A stretch of DNA of 64,000 nt from Neisseria musculi (GCF_014297595.2 NZ_CP060414.2:1984001-2048000), one strand, 5' to 3'; counted from the stretch's first letter, positions 26,155-35,217 are shown. Notes: generated by a model from the sequence alone, not told the origin. Translations and numbers: made by a program.

Positions 26155-29100
26155 ATGTTTCACTTTGCCCATCCGCAGCAAACCGCTCTGCGCCAAGCCG
26201 TTACCCAAGCCTACCGCCGCGATGAAACCGAAGCGGTGCAGGATATGCTCCAGCGCGCGCAAATGAGTGCCGCCGAGCAAAACGGCGCTTCGCAACTGGC
26301 GCGCCGTCTCGTTACCCAAGTGCGCGAAAACCGCAAAAAAGCCAGCGGCGTAGATGCGCTGATGCACGAATTTTCGCTTTCCAGCGAAGAGGGCGTGGCG
26401 CTGATGTGCCTGGCCGAGGCGCTGCTGCGCATTCCCGACAACGCCACCCGCAACAAGCTGATACAAGACAAACTTTCAGACGGCAATTGGAAAAGCCATC
26501 TCAACAACAGCCCCTCGCTATTCGTGAACGCCGCCGCATGGGGTCTGCTGATTACCGGCAAACTCACCGCCCCCGCCGGCCGGCAGGGTTTGGGCGCAGC
26601 ATTAACCCGTATGCTGGGCAAGGGCGGCGAACCGCTCATCCGCAAAGGCGTGGATTACGCCATGCGTATGCTGGGCAGGCAGTTTGTTACCGGGCAAACC
26701 ATAGAAGAGGCGCTGCAAAACGGCAAAGAGCGTGAAAAATCGGGCTACCGTTTTTCATTCGATATGCTGGGCGAGGCGGCAATGACGCAGGCCGATGCCG
26801 AGCGTTATTATCAGGATTACGCGAACGCCATCCACGCCATCGGCAAAGATGCGCAAAACGCGGGCGTGTATGAAGGCAACGGCATTTCAGTGAAGCTTTC
26901 CGCCATCCATCCGCGCTATGTGCGCGCACAGCACAAGCGTGTAATGAGCGAGCTGCCGCCCAAGCTCAAACAATTGTTTATGCTGGCGAAATCTTACAAT
27001 ATCGGCCTGAACATCGATGCCGAAGAAGCCAACCGGCTGGAATTGTCGCTCAATTTGATGGAGGCGCTGGTATCCGACCCCGATTTGGCAGGGTTTAACG
27101 GCATCGGCTTTGTGGTGCAGGCTTATCAGAAACGCTGCCCGTTTGTGATTGATTATCTGGTGGACTTGGCGCGGCGCAACCAGCAAAGGCTGATGATACG
27201 CCTGGTAAAAGGCGCGTATTGGGACAGCGAAATCAAATGGGCGCAAACAGACGGCCTGAACGGCTATCCCGTTTACACCCGCAAACTGCACACCGATATT
27301 TCCTATCTGGCCTGTGCGCGCAAACTGCTTGAAGCGCAAGACGCGGTGTTTCCGCAGTTTGCCACCCACAACGCCTACACGCTGGCGGCGGTTTACCAAA
27401 TGGGCGAAGGTAAAGAATTCGAATTCCAATGCCTGCACGGCATGGGCGAAACGCTCTACGACCAAGTGGTCGGCGCGCAAAACCTCGGCCGCCGCGTGCG
27501 CATTTACGCGCCGGTGGGCACACACGAAACCCTGCTGGCCTATCTGGTGCGCCGCCTGCTCGAAAACGGCGCCAACTCGTCTTTCGTAAACCAAATCGTT
27601 GATGAAAAAATCAGCATCGAAACATTAATCCGCAGCCCGCTCGACACCATCGCCGAGCAGGGGGTGCGCCGCCACAGCGCGCTGCCGATGCCGCGCGAGC
27701 TTTACGGCGCCGGCCGTCTGAATTCCCTCGGTGTGGATTTGAGCAATGAAAACGTGTTGCAGCAATTACAAACCTCAATGAACGAAGCTGCCGGCCAAAG
27801 TTTTCAGACGGCCTCTTTAATCAACGGCCGAAGCCGCGAAATGCAGCCCGCCCGCCCCGTGCATAATCCCGCCGACCACAGCGATATTGTCGGCAGCGTA
27901 TCGTTTGCCGATGCCGCGCTGGTGCAGGAAGCCGTTGGTGCCGCCGTGGCCGCACAAAGCCTTTGGGGCAGCACGCCCGCCGCCGAGCGCGCCGCCTGCC
28001 TGCGCCGTTTTGCCGGCCTGCTCGAAGAACATACCGCCGCGCTGATGATGCTGGCCGTGCGCGAAGCGGGCAAAACGCTGAACAACGCCGTTGCCGAAGT
28101 GCGCGAAGCGGTGGATTTCTGCCGCTATTATGCCGATGAAGCCGAGCACACCCTGCCTCAAGATGCCGAACCTTTGGGCACGGTGGCAGCCATCAGCCCG
28201 TGGAACTTCCCGCTGGCGATTTTCGTGGGCGAAGTGGCGGCGGCGCTGGCGGCAGGCAATACCGTAGTGGCCAAGCCTGCCGAGCAAACCGGCCTGATTG
28301 CCCATTATGCCGTGCGCCTGCTGCACGAAGCCGGCGTGCCGCCCGAAGCCCTGCAACTGGTGTTGGGCGCGGGCGATGTCGGCGCGGCACTCACCCAAGA
28401 TGCGCGCATCAACGGCGTGATTTTCACCGGCTCCACCGAAGTGGCGCGCCTGATTAACCAAACTTTGGCCAAACGCAGCGACAATCCCGTGCTGATTGCC
28501 GAAACCGGCGGCCAAAACGCCATGATTGCCGACAGCACCGCGCTGACCGAGCAAGTGTGCGCCGATGTGCTCAACTCTGCTTTCGACTCGGCCGGCCAGC
28601 GCTGCTCGGCACTGCGCATTCTGTGTGTGCAGGAAGAAGCCGCCGAGCGCATGGTGGGCATGATTAAAGGTGCAATGAACGAATTGCGCGTGGGCAATCC
28701 GCGCGGGCTGGACACCGACATCGGCCCCGTGATTGATGCCGAAGCGCAAGCCAATCTGTCGGCACATATCGACACCATGAAAGCCCGCGCACGCGCCTGC
28801 CACCAAATCAGGCCGTCTGAAAACGCCGGCAACGGCACGTTTGTGCCGCCCACGCTGTTTGAGCTGGACAATCTCAACGAATTGCAGCGCGAAGTGTTCG
28901 GCCCCGTGCTGCACGTTATCCGTTACCGGCCTGAAAATCTCGATGATTTAATCAATCAGATCAACAGCAAAGGCTACGCCCTCACCCACGGCATCCACAG
29001 CCGCATCGATGGCGCCGTAGAACGCATCAAAGGCCGTATCGAAGCGGGCAATGTGTATATCAACCGCAATATCGTGGGCGCGGTGGTGGGCGTGCAGCCT

Positions 29101-29760
29101 TTCGGCGGCCACGGCCTTTCCGGCACCGGCCCCAAAGCGGGCGGCCCGTTCTACCTGCAGCGCCTCACCCGCCTGCAACAATGGAAAGTGCCGCATTTGA
29201 GCCGCATCGGCCAAGCCGATGAAGCCGCACTCAAGCAGTTGGAAAACCTGCTGCACAGCCTGCCGCTGCCGCAAGAATCCAAACTGAAGCTGGCCGCCGG
29301 GCTGGGCACCGCCAGAGTGCTGACCCTGCGCCGGGCAGAAGTGGTGCTGCCCGGCCCCACCGGCGAGCGCAACACCCTGGGCTGGCGCGCGCCGGCACGG
29401 GTGTGGCTCTACGGCGGCAGCCTGGAGCAGGCATTTGCCGCGCTGATTGCGCTGGCGGCCAACGGCATCCGCGCGGTGATCGAGCCCGACCACCCGCTGG
29501 CCGCCTATGCCGAGCCGCTCGGCGGCCTGCTGGAAATACACACACGCCCCGAGCAGAGCGGCATCCGCCACGTGGCTGCACTTTCCCCGCTGCCGGCGGA
29601 ATACAAACAGTCGCTGGCCGCCTCGGAAGGCGCGTTGATTAAAGTGCTGCCGTCTGAAAACGGCTTGGATATTTACCAAGTGTTTGAAGAAATTTCGTGC
29701 AGCACCAACACCGCCGCCGCCGGCGGCAATGCGGGCCTGATGGCGATGGCTGATTGGTAG
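26155..29760 (+). CDS. putA: Bifunctional proline dehydrogenase / P5C dehydrogenase PutA
   Basis: 1201 aa enzyme oxidising proline to glutamate at the inner membrane with channelling between two active sites. The FAD-dependent barrel shows EANRLELSLNLMEAL, YQKRCPFVIDYL, RLVKGAYWDSEIKWAQ and FATHNAYT. The aldehyde dehydrogenase half shows ISPWNFPLAIF, AETGGQNAMI and the catalytic Cys in FDSAGQRCSALR. A C-terminal domain of roughly 180 residues ends NTAAAGGNAGLMAMADW, as in type B PutA. There is no N-terminal ribbon-helix-helix domain, so it should not repress its own gene. Two DUS are read through (IRPSEN and LPSEN). GGAG precedes the start. Confidence 0.96.
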   Translation: MFHFAHPQQTALRQAVTQAYRRDETEAVQDMLQRAQMSAAEQNGASQLARRLVTQVRENRKKASGVDALMHEFSLSSEEGVALMCLAEALLRIPDNATRNKLIQDKLSDGNWKSHLNNSPSLFVNAAAWGLLITGKLTAPAGRQGLGAALTRMLGKGGEPLIRKGVDYAMRMLGRQFVTGQTIEEALQNGKEREKSGYRFSFDMLGEAAMTQADAERYYQDYANAIHAIGKDAQNAGVYEGNGISVKLSAIHPRYVRAQHKRVMSELPPKLKQLFMLAKSYNIGLNIDAEEANRLELSLNLMEALVSDPDLAGFNGIGFVVQAYQKRCPFVIDYLVDLARRNQQRLMIRLVKGAYWDSEIKWAQTDGLNGYPVYTRKLHTDISYLACARKLLEAQDAVFPQFATHNAYTLAAVYQMGEGKEFEFQCLHGMGETLYDQVVGAQNLGRRVRIYAPVGTHETLLAYLVRRLLENGANSSFVNQIVDEKISIETLIRSPLDTIAEQGVRRHSALPMPRELYGAGRLNSLGVDLSNENVLQQLQTSMNEAAGQSFQTASLINGRSREMQPARPVHNPADHSDIVGSVSFADAALVQEAVGAAVAAQSLWGSTPAAERAACLRRFAGLLEEHTAALMMLAVREAGKTLNNAVAEVREAVDFCRYYADEAEHTLPQDAEPLGTVAAISPWNFPLAIFVGEVAAALAAGNTVVAKPAEQTGLIAHYAVRLLHEAGVPPEALQLVLGAGDVGAALTQDARINGVIFTGSTEVARLINQTLAKRSDNPVLIAETGGQNAMIADSTALTEQVCADVLNSAFDSAGQRCSALRILCVQEEAAERMVGMIKGAMNELRVGNPRGLDTDIGPVIDAEAQANLSAHIDTMKARARACHQIRPSENAGNGTFVPPTLFELDNLNELQREVFGPVLHVIRYRPENLDDLINQINSKGYALTHGIHSRIDGAVERIKGRIEAGNVYINRNIVGAVVGVQPFGGHGLSGTGPKAGGPFYLQRLTRLQQWKVPHLSRIGQADEAALKQLENLLHSLPLPQESKLKLAAGLGTARVLTLRRAEVVLPGPTGERNTLGWRAPARVWLYGGSLEQAFAALIALAANGIRAVIEPDHPLAAYAEPLGGLLEIHTRPEQSGIRHVAALSPLPAEYKQSLAASEGALIKVLPSENGLDIYQVFEEISCSTNTAAAGGNAGLMAMADW

Positions 29761-29946
29761 CCCCCAAGCCGCTCCGAAAATAAACGGCAGCGAACCAACC
29801 CGGTTCAAGCAGTTTGAGCAAGCGGCTGCCTTCTCAGGGCTGAATCCCGTGTTAAGCAGGGTTCGGCCCTTTTCATTTCCACCCCGCCCCATCGCGGCGG
29901 CACCACGAATCCACTCACTCCGCAGCTTTTCTACACCTTGGTCGCT

Positions 29947-30035
29947 CTAATGCATCCACTTTATTTTCGGCACAAGGGGCAGGCGGCAGACAATACGACA
30001 AAACGCCGTAACGGAAATAAAGCGGATTGGCTGCG
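29947..30035 (-). repeat. Correia-like element, short form
   Basis: Ends are ATCCACTTTATTTTC on one side and, reverse complemented, CCAATCCGCTTTATTTCCG on the other. Inside are GTATTGTCTGCCG and CCCCTTGTGCC blocks of the family. The central hairpin section is missing. Confidence 0.65.
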
Positions 30036-30328
30036 CCTGTAATGCCTGCACTCCGCTCCCTGATATGTTTTGTTCCGTGGGTATCCCACGGAGCCCGCCT
30101 GCACACTGCCGCCCCGCCTAAGGAAAACCCTCCGGCTGCCTGCTTTGCGCCCTACCCCTGCAGGCACTGCCTCTTTTGCAACCTGCCTCTGCCTGTGTAC
30201 GCCGCTATAAAAAGCCGCAGCCCCGAGACCGGCTGCCCGAGGGGTGCGGTTTATTGCGTGTTTCCCAAAGCAACAGCCCGAAACCTCTGTCAAAACGCCT
30301 TCGGCCGTCTGAAACGCTTCAATACCGC

Positions 30329-30408
30329 CATATCCGAGCTTGAAACGGGCATCTCGTTTTCCCGAAAGCCATTGAAAAAAGATGCCCGGTTCAAGCCCGG
30401 GCATCACT
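30329..30408. repeat. Paired CGGGC palindromic element
   Basis: Two facing halves (CGAGCTTGAAACGGGCATCT and AGATGCCCGGTTCAAGCCCG followed by GGCATCA), about 25 bp apart, in the layout seen at 16639 and 61984. Confidence 0.7.
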
Positions 30409-30439
30409 CAGATTTAGGCAGAAAACGGCTTGCAACGCT

Positions 30440-31135
30440 TCAATCTTCATGCAAAGCAAACTCTGCCGCTGCCAGCGCATGGATTTCGGCGCTGTCAAAC
30501 ACCGGCAGCGGGCAGTCTTGCGGTTTCAGCAGCAGGCCGATTTCGGTGCAGCCGAAAATCACGCCTTGCGCGCCTTCGTTCTGCAGCTCCCCGATCACGC
30601 GCAGATAATCACGTTTTGCCGCTTCGGTAAAACGGTTGCGGCACAATTCTTCAAAAATCACGCGGTGGATTTCGTGTTGCCCGCTTTCAGACGGCACCAC
30701 GGTTGTGATGCCCGATCTGCGCAGACGGTCGGTATAAAAACCATCGCTCATGGTAAAGCGCGTGCCCAACAGTGCCACTTTTCGCAGCCCCGCCGCCCCA
30801 ACGGCCGCAGCCGTTGCATCCACCACATGAATCAGCGGAATCTCCACTGCCGCTTCGATGGCGGGCGCAACTTTGTGCATGGTGTTGGTGGCCAACACCA
30901 GCGCCTGCGCCCCCATGTTTTCCAGCCTGCGCGCACTCTGCGCCAGCATTTCGCCCGCTCCCTGCCAGTCGCCCGCGCGCTGCATGGCGGCAATGGTTTC
31001 AAAGTTCACGCTGTGCATCAATATATCGGCGCTGCTGTTGCCGCCCAAACGGCAGTTGGCTTCGCGGTTGATAATCTGATAATACGATACGGTGCTCTCG
31101 GGGCTCATGCCGCCGATAATGCCGAGGGTTTTCAT
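30440..31135 (-). CDS. Aspartate/glutamate racemase family protein, one catalytic Cys replaced
   Basis: 231 aa protein colinear with E. coli YgeA (MKTLGIIGGMSPESTVSYY, GVIFGCTEIGLLL). These racemases use two cysteines. The C-terminal one is present in FGCTEIG. At the N-terminal position, usually CTNTMH, this protein reads LATNTMHKV, with alanine encoded by GCC. Proton transfer on one face should be lost, so it may be inactive, one-sided or an isomerase or lyase of related chemistry. Start ATG 31135 is the conserved one. It is an isolated gene. Confidence 0.85.
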   Translation of the reverse strand: MKTLGIIGGMSPESTVSYYQIINREANCRLGGNSSADILMHSVNFETIAAMQRAGDWQGAGEMLAQSARRLENMGAQALVLATNTMHKVAPAIEAAVEIPLIHVVDATAAAVGAAGLRKVALLGTRFTMSDGFYTDRLRRSGITTVVPSESGQHEIHRVIFEELCRNRFTEAAKRDYLRVIGELQNEGAQGVIFGCTEIGLLLKPQDCPLPVFDSAEIHALAAAEFALHED

Positions 31136-31159
31136 GGTTTCAGACGGCCTTCGCAAAGG

Positions 31160-31294
31160 TGGTATCGAAGCGCTTTATTTCCGTTGCGGCACAGCCCGAA
31201 GAAAACGGCTTTGCCGGCTGCCGCCGGCAGCAGAACCGATGGTGTGCTGCCCGTGCTGCCAGATGCCGGAAATGAAGCGGGTTTGCGATATGCA
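31160..31294 (+). repeat. Correia-like element
   Basis: Terminal repeats GGTATCGAAGCGCTTTATTT at one end and, reverse complemented, GCATATCGCAAACCCGCTTC at the other. Between them are CGTTGCGGCACAGCC, GAAAACGGCTTTGCCGG and a CGGCAGC hairpin. It lies between the racemase start and gcvH. Confidence 0.7.
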
Positions 31295-31346
31295 ACGGCG
31301 CGCGGTATTGCCCGATTGCTACCCACCCGAAAATATCTTGTTAAAA

Positions 31347-31380
31347 TAAAAAGATACCCGAATCGAGCCCGAGTATCATG
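31347..31380. repeat. Single CGGGC palindrome half
   Basis: GATACCCGAATCGAGCCCGA followed by GTATCATG is one half of the palindromic family. Confidence 0.55.
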
Positions 31381-31401
31381 CAGTTTCTGAAACGGCGTGG
31401 A

Positions 31402-31445
31402 AAGGCCGTCTGAAAAAATTTCCACAGCAAAAGTTTCAGACGGCC
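31402..31445 (-). terminator. DUS inverted-repeat terminator after gcvH
   Basis: AAGGCCGTCTGAAA and TTTCAGACGGCC form a stem with an 18-base loop, just past the gcvH stop. Confidence 0.7.
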
Positions 31446-31452
31446 GACAGGT

Positions 31453-31836
31453 TTAACCGATTTCTGCGGCGTATTGCTCGGCACTCAGCAGGCCGTCCAA
31501 ATCGGCGGCATTAGCGGGTTTGATTTTGAAAAACCAGCCCGCGCCGTAAGGCTCGCTGTTGGTGGTTTCGGGCGCATCGGCCAGCGCATCGTTCACGGCC
31601 ACGACTTCGCCCGCAATCGGCGCGTACACATCGGAAGCGGCCTTCACCGATTCCACCACGCCCGCCTGCTCTTCGGCAGCCAGATCGGCGCCCACTTCGG
31701 GCAGCTCCACAAACACGATGTCGCCCAGCAACTCTTGCGCGTGTTCGGTGATGCCCACGGTTACCGTGCCGTCGGTTTCCAAACGCAGCCATTCGTGGCT
31801 GGACACATATTTCAATTCGGCGGGAATATTGCTCAT
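31453..31836 (-). CDS. gcvH: Glycine cleavage system H protein
   Basis: 127 aa lipoyl carrier shuttling the aminomethyl group between the P and T proteins. It has [30 protein letters not shown] and the lipoylated lysine in [18 protein letters not shown] 31836 begins [10 protein letters not shown], with the ribosome site GGAGAATCAAACC before it. It lies downstream of gcvT in the same direction, separated by about 575 bp with a small lipoprotein and a Correia-like repeat. gcvP is not in the window. Confidence 0.96.
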   Translation of the reverse strand: MSNIPAELKYVSSHEWLRLETDGTVTVGITEHAQELLGDIVFVELPEVGADLAAEEQAGVVESVKAASDVYAPIAGEVVAVNDALADAPETTNSEPYGAGWFFKIKPANAADLDGLLSAEQYAAEIG

Positions 31837-31874
31837 GGTTTGATTCTCCTGGTTGGAAAGGTTTGAACAAGCCG

Positions 31875-32000
31875 TTATTTTTCGCACTGCTTGGTGGCTT
31901 CATTATACCTGCCGCCTTGGTCGAGGCAGGTATCTTTGGCATCGCAGCCCGTCAGAACGAGCATAAACGACACAATAGGCAGCAATAATTTTTTATACAT
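31875..32000 (-). CDS. Very small lipoprotein
   Basis: 41 aa: [20 protein letters not shown] is a lipoprotein signal with lipobox LTGC, leaving a mature peptide of about 23 residues ([20 protein letters not shown] then CEK) with three cysteines. Three consecutive ATG codons occur; the third (32000) has the best spacing from GGAAGA. No known function. The form resembles small entericidin-like or toxin-antitoxin-like lipoproteins, but no partner is seen. It sits between gcvT and gcvH in the same orientation. Confidence 0.65.
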   Translation of the reverse strand: MYKKLLLPIVSFMLVLTGCDAKDTCLDQGGRYNEATKQCEK

Positions 32001-32286
32001 CATCATTCTTCCACTATATTGATTGAAACCTATCTGCTTTGCCGATAAGGCCGATGCCGCGCAAAACGCCTGTTCAGACGGCCGCAGGCGGATTGTGCAG
32101 AACCGCAGGCCTGCGGTTTGAACACGCCGCAGGTTCGGCCGTCTGAAACAGCTTGACCGCTTATTGTAAAACAAGGGCGGGAAATTTGCATTCCCGCCCC
32201 GTGTTTCAAACTGCCTGCGGTAGAAAACCTTAACGCACAGGTGTCATTTTCACAGCCACGGCTTCTATGATTAAACGCAGGATGCA

Positions 32287-32380
32287 GTGAACCACTCTGT
32301 TTCCGTTACGGCGTTGCGGTGCTTTGCCATACTGTCTGCGGTTCGGCATCGGAAATCAATTTAAAATCAAGTGGATTGGC
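32287..32380 (+). repeat. Correia-like element, short form
   Basis: GTGAACCACTCTGTTTCCGT and ACGGCGTTGC at one end, ACTGTCTGCGGTTCGGCATC in the middle, and a terminal AATCAAGTGGATTGGCC. This fits the element ends seen elsewhere. It lies just beyond the gcvT stop. Confidence 0.65.
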
Positions 32381-32411
32381 CGTCAAAGGCCGTCTGAAAG
32401 CCTGCTTTTGG

Positions 32412-33512
32412 TTATTCGAACTGCTTTTTGCCGTTGCGCACAAACGGCAGCTTCAACACCCGCACGTTCACTTCTTTGCCGCGCACCAGCACTTTGGCTG
32501 CTTCGCCGTTGAAGTTTTTCGGCACGCGGGCGATGGCGATGGACTGTTTCAGGCTGGGCGAAAACACACCGCTGGTGGTGATGCCTTTGCCGGCATCGGT
32601 AATCACTTCCATATGGTCGCGCAACACGCCGCCTTTATCCAACAACAGGCCGACCTGTTTCACGGCAACGCCTTTTTCTTTCAAAGCCAGCAACGCGGTT
32701 TTGCCGACAAAATCGCGGCTTTCGTCTTTCAAATCCACCGTCCAGCCCATGCCGGCTTCGAGCGGGCTGGTGTTGTCGTCCATATCGTTGCCGTAAAGGT
32801 TCATGCCCGCCTCCATGCGCAGCGTGTCGCGTGCGCCGAGGCCGCAGGGCTGCACGCCGGCTTCGCGCAGGGTAGTGAAAAAGGCACCGGCTTCGCTGCC
32901 GGGCAGAATCACTTCCACACCCTCTTCGCCGGTGTAGCCGGTGCGGGCGACAAACCAGTCGCCGCCCAAATCGGCGCCCTGGAAAACGGCAAGGTTGTTC
33001 ACGGTTTGGGCCCATTCGGGCTTCACTTTCAAGAGCTTTTCAACGGCTTTGGGGCCTTGCACGGCCAGCATAGCCAAATCGCAGCGGGGGGTCAGCGTGA
33101 TGCCGAACGCTTGGCCGATTTTGGCAAACTGGGCGGAATCTTTCTCACGGGTGGCGCCGTTAGATACGATGCGGTATTGGGTTTCGGCTTCGTTGGTGCG
33201 GTAAACGATCAGATCATCGATAACGCCGCCGTTGTCGTTGAGCATGGCCGAATACAGTGCCTTGCCCACAAAACCGAGCTTGGCCACATCGTTGGCAATC
33301 AGTTTGCGGAAAAAGGCTTTGGCCTGCTCTCCGGTTACATCGGTAACCAGCATATGCGATACGTCAAACATACCGGCATCGGTGCGCACGGCTTCGTGTT
33401 CTTGGATTTGCGAGCCGTAGTGAATCGGCAGCTCCCAGCCGGCGAAATCGATTAATTTGCCGCCGGCATCTTGATGGGCTTGGTGGAAAGGGGTGGTTTT
33501 GAGGGCGGTCAT
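32412..33512 (-). CDS. gcvT: Glycine cleavage system T protein (aminomethyltransferase)
   Basis: 366 aa folate-dependent aminomethyltransferase that releases ammonia from the H-protein intermediate and makes methylene-THF. It has [21 protein letters not shown], the catalytic Asp stretch GMFDVSHM, the [14 protein letters not shown] region, [13 protein letters not shown] and [16 protein letters not shown] 33512 follows GGAGAAACCCG. A tandem glycine riboswitch occupies the leader, so expression should rise with glycine. Confidence 0.97.
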   Translation of the reverse strand: MTALKTTPFHQAHQDAGGKLIDFAGWELPIHYGSQIQEHEAVRTDAGMFDVSHMLVTDVTGEQAKAFFRKLIANDVAKLGFVGKALYSAMLNDNGGVIDDLIVYRTNEAETQYRIVSNGATREKDSAQFAKIGQAFGITLTPRCDLAMLAVQGPKAVEKLLKVKPEWAQTVNNLAVFQGADLGGDWFVARTGYTGEEGVEVILPGSEAGAFFTTLREAGVQPCGLGARDTLRMEAGMNLYGNDMDDNTSPLEAGMGWTVDLKDESRDFVGKTALLALKEKGVAVKQVGLLLDKGGVLRDHMEVITDAGKGITTSGVFSPSLKQSIAIARVPKNFNGEAAKVLVRGKEVNVRVLKLPFVRNGKKQFE

Positions 33513-33559
33513 CGGGTTTCTCCATAGATTGAACTGCGGCATGGGTTATGCGCGCGGCC

Positions 33560-33780
33560 CTATCTGTCCTTCGACCTGAGATTTTCGGCGGCAGGCCGTC
33601 TGAAAACTGCCCGCACACGCCTGAACACTTTCAGACGGCCTTCGCCCCTTCGGTGGGCGCAGCCGCGCCGCTCTCCAGATGTTGCGATAATGTGCACAGT
33701 CCTTTTGCCTGAGCGATTTAAGGGTGTCTGCGCCTTCGGCGGCTGCGGCATCACCGGCCGCAACACTCTCCTGCACACTT
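33560..33780 (-). promoter_or_regulatory. Tandem glycine riboswitch upstream of gcvT
   Basis: Read on the minus strand, two glycine aptamers follow each other. Aptamer 1 (about 33780-33690) has GGAGAG (33766-33771), GCCGCCGAAGGCGC and CTCAGGCAAAAGGAC (33699-33713). Aptamer 2 (about 33680-33563) has GGAGAG (33671-33676), CCACCGAAGGGGC and CTCAGGTCGAAGGACAG (33564-33580). The spacing and order match known tandem gcvT glycine riboswitches, which in other bacteria activate expression when glycine binds. Aptamer 2 carries a long extra stem made of an inverted DUS pair (33592-33643). Confidence 0.92.
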
Positions 33781-33785
33781 TTTGG

Positions 33786-33814
33786 ATTATGGCGTTAATC
33801 CCGCTGCGGGGCAA
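33786..33814 (-). promoter_or_regulatory. Probable promoter of the gcvT riboswitch transcript
   Basis: On the minus strand TTGCCC and CATAAT with a 17-bp spacer, placing the transcript start only a few bases before aptamer 1. Confidence 0.55.
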
Positions 33815-33911
33815 GGGCATTGTTTACATTGCTTCGATAAAGCAGCCGCGCCGTTTTTATTCAGACGGCCTAAAACAATAATGCCGTATGAAACAGCAGA
33901 TATTCTCACAG

Positions 33912-33927
33912 ATTATTTTAAAATAAT
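33912..33927. promoter_or_regulatory. AT palindrome upstream of asnC
   Basis: ATTATTTTAAAATAAT, a perfect 16-bp palindrome in the AT-rich region about 105 bp before asnC. Possible autoregulatory AsnC/Lrp site; based on symmetry and position only. Confidence 0.3.
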
Positions 33928-34031
33928 ATATTTTTTAAACTATTGTGCGTTAAGTTAAATTATCTTATATTAAGGCCGTATTTCAAGCGGAAACTCCGAC
34001 ACAACCACTGCGATAAGAAGAAAGGGCCGGC

Positions 34032-34514
34032 ATGGCGCAAATCAATTTAGACAAAACCGATCTCAAAATCCTACAGGTGCTGCAGAAAAACGGCCGCCTG
34101 ACCAATGTGGAACTCTCCGAACGCGTGGCGCTGTCGCCCTCTCCCTGCCTGCGCCGTTTGAAGCAGTTGGAAGACGCCGGTATCATCCGCCAATACGCCG
34201 CGCTGCTCTCGCCCACATCGGTAAAGCTCGGCCTGCAGGCGTTTATCCGCGTGTCGATTGATAAAGCGGTAGAAGCCCGCGATGATTTCTCCGCCGCCGT
34301 GCAGAGCTGGCCCGAAGTGCTCAGCTGCTTTGCACTCACCGGCGAAACCGATTATCTGCTCCATGCCTTTTTCACCGATATGAATGCGTTTTCGCATTTC
34401 GTGCTCGACACCCTGCTCTCGCATCCGGGCGTGCAAGATGCCAAATCGAGCTTTGTACTGAAAGAAATCAAAAACACCACCGCGCTGCCGCTGGGGCATT
34501 TGCAGCAGGATTAA
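34032..34514 (+). CDS. asnC: AsnC/Lrp-family transcriptional regulator
   Basis: 160 aa regulator. N-terminal helix-turn-helix (LTNVELSERVALSPSPCLRRLKQ) and C-terminal RAM/AsnC ligand domain (LGLQAFIRVSI, CFALTGETDYLLHAFF). It closely resembles meningococcal AsnC (NMB0573), a global regulator of the response to poor nutrition that senses leucine and methionine. It is divergent from gcvT, and an AT-rich palindrome precedes it. A DUS hairpin terminator follows. Confidence 0.93.
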   Translation: MAQINLDKTDLKILQVLQKNGRLTNVELSERVALSPSPCLRRLKQLEDAGIIRQYAALLSPTSVKLGLQAFIRVSIDKAVEARDDFSAAVQSWPEVLSCFALTGETDYLLHAFFTDMNAFSHFVLDTLLSHPGVQDAKSSFVLKEIKNTTALPLGHLQQD

Positions 34515-34545
34515 ACAGCACCGCAATCATCAGCCAATCACACCG

Positions 34546-34577
34546 ACAGGCCGTCTGAAAACGTTCAGACGGCCTGT
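34546..34577 (+). terminator. DUS inverted-repeat terminator after asnC
   Basis: ACAGGCCGTCTGAA and TTCAGACGGCCTGT with a 4-base loop, followed by TTTTG. Confidence 0.85.
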
Positions 34578-34653
34578 TTTGCTTTAACGCCCGTTCACAC
34601 CGGCAGCAAAAAACCTTATGATTGCAGGCTGTTTTTAATCAAACACCGCAACC

Positions 34654-35217
34654 ATGCCTGCCTGCAACGAAACCGTTATCGCCCACACCCGCCTGTGGCT
34701 CGAAAAAGCCGTTATCGGCCTGAACTTATGCCCTTTTGCCAAAGCACCTTATGTGAAAGGCCTGGTGCGGATAAGCGTCAGCCGCGCCAAACACCTGGAC
34801 GGCTTTTTAGAAGACTTAGACCGCGAGCTGCAACTCATCGGCAGCACGCCGCCCGACAAAATCGAAACCACGCTGCTGGTCTGCCCCGGTTTGTTTGGTG
34901 ATTTTCTGGTGTTTAACGATATGCTCGATTCAGCCGACCGGGCCGTTGCCGACAATCATTTGGAGGGCGTTATCCAAATTGCGCCGTTCCACCCCGACTT
35001 CCGCTTTGAGGGCACCGAAGCCGGCGACATCACCAACTACACCAACCGCTCGCCCTACCCTACGCTGCACCTGATACGCGAAAGCAGCATCAGCAAAGCC
35101 GCCGAAGCGTTTCCCGATGCCGAAGCCATTTTCGGGCGCAACATGGCGCTGCTGGAGCAAATAGGGCAGCAGGGTTGGGACGATTTGCAGATTCCGCGCG
35201 GCCCGCACCATAAGTGA
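34654..35217 (+). CDS. DUF1415 family protein
   Basis: 187 aa cytoplasmic protein of a conserved family without assigned function. Family features seen: TRLWLEKAVIGLNLCPFA near the start, TTLLVCPGLFGDFLVFNDML, GVIQIAPFHPDFRFEGT and NRSPYPTLHLIRESS. The conserved Cys, His and Asp positions suggest an enzyme, but none is proven. No operon partner is obvious; a Correia-like repeat lies directly downstream. Confidence 0.85.
   Translation: MPACNETVIAHTRLWLEKAVIGLNLCPFAKAPYVKGLVRISVSRAKHLDGFLEDLDRELQLIGSTPPDKIETTLLVCPGLFGDFLVFNDMLDSADRAVADNHLEGVIQIAPFHPDFRFEGTEAGDITNYTNRSPYPTLHLIRESSISKAAEAFPDAEAIFGRNMALLEQIGQQGWDDLQIPRGPHHK

Larger units (their letters stand above)
29761..30439. other. Intergenic repeat region putA-racemase
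   Basis: About 680 bp between convergent genes, containing a short Correia-like element and a paired CGGGC palindromic element. The open frames here pass through these repeats and have no protein signature. Confidence 0.6.

Noticed and set aside
30027..30608. 193-codon plus-strand ORF in the putA-racemase gap
   Set aside because: Runs through repeats and into the antisense of the racemase gene; no recognisable protein.
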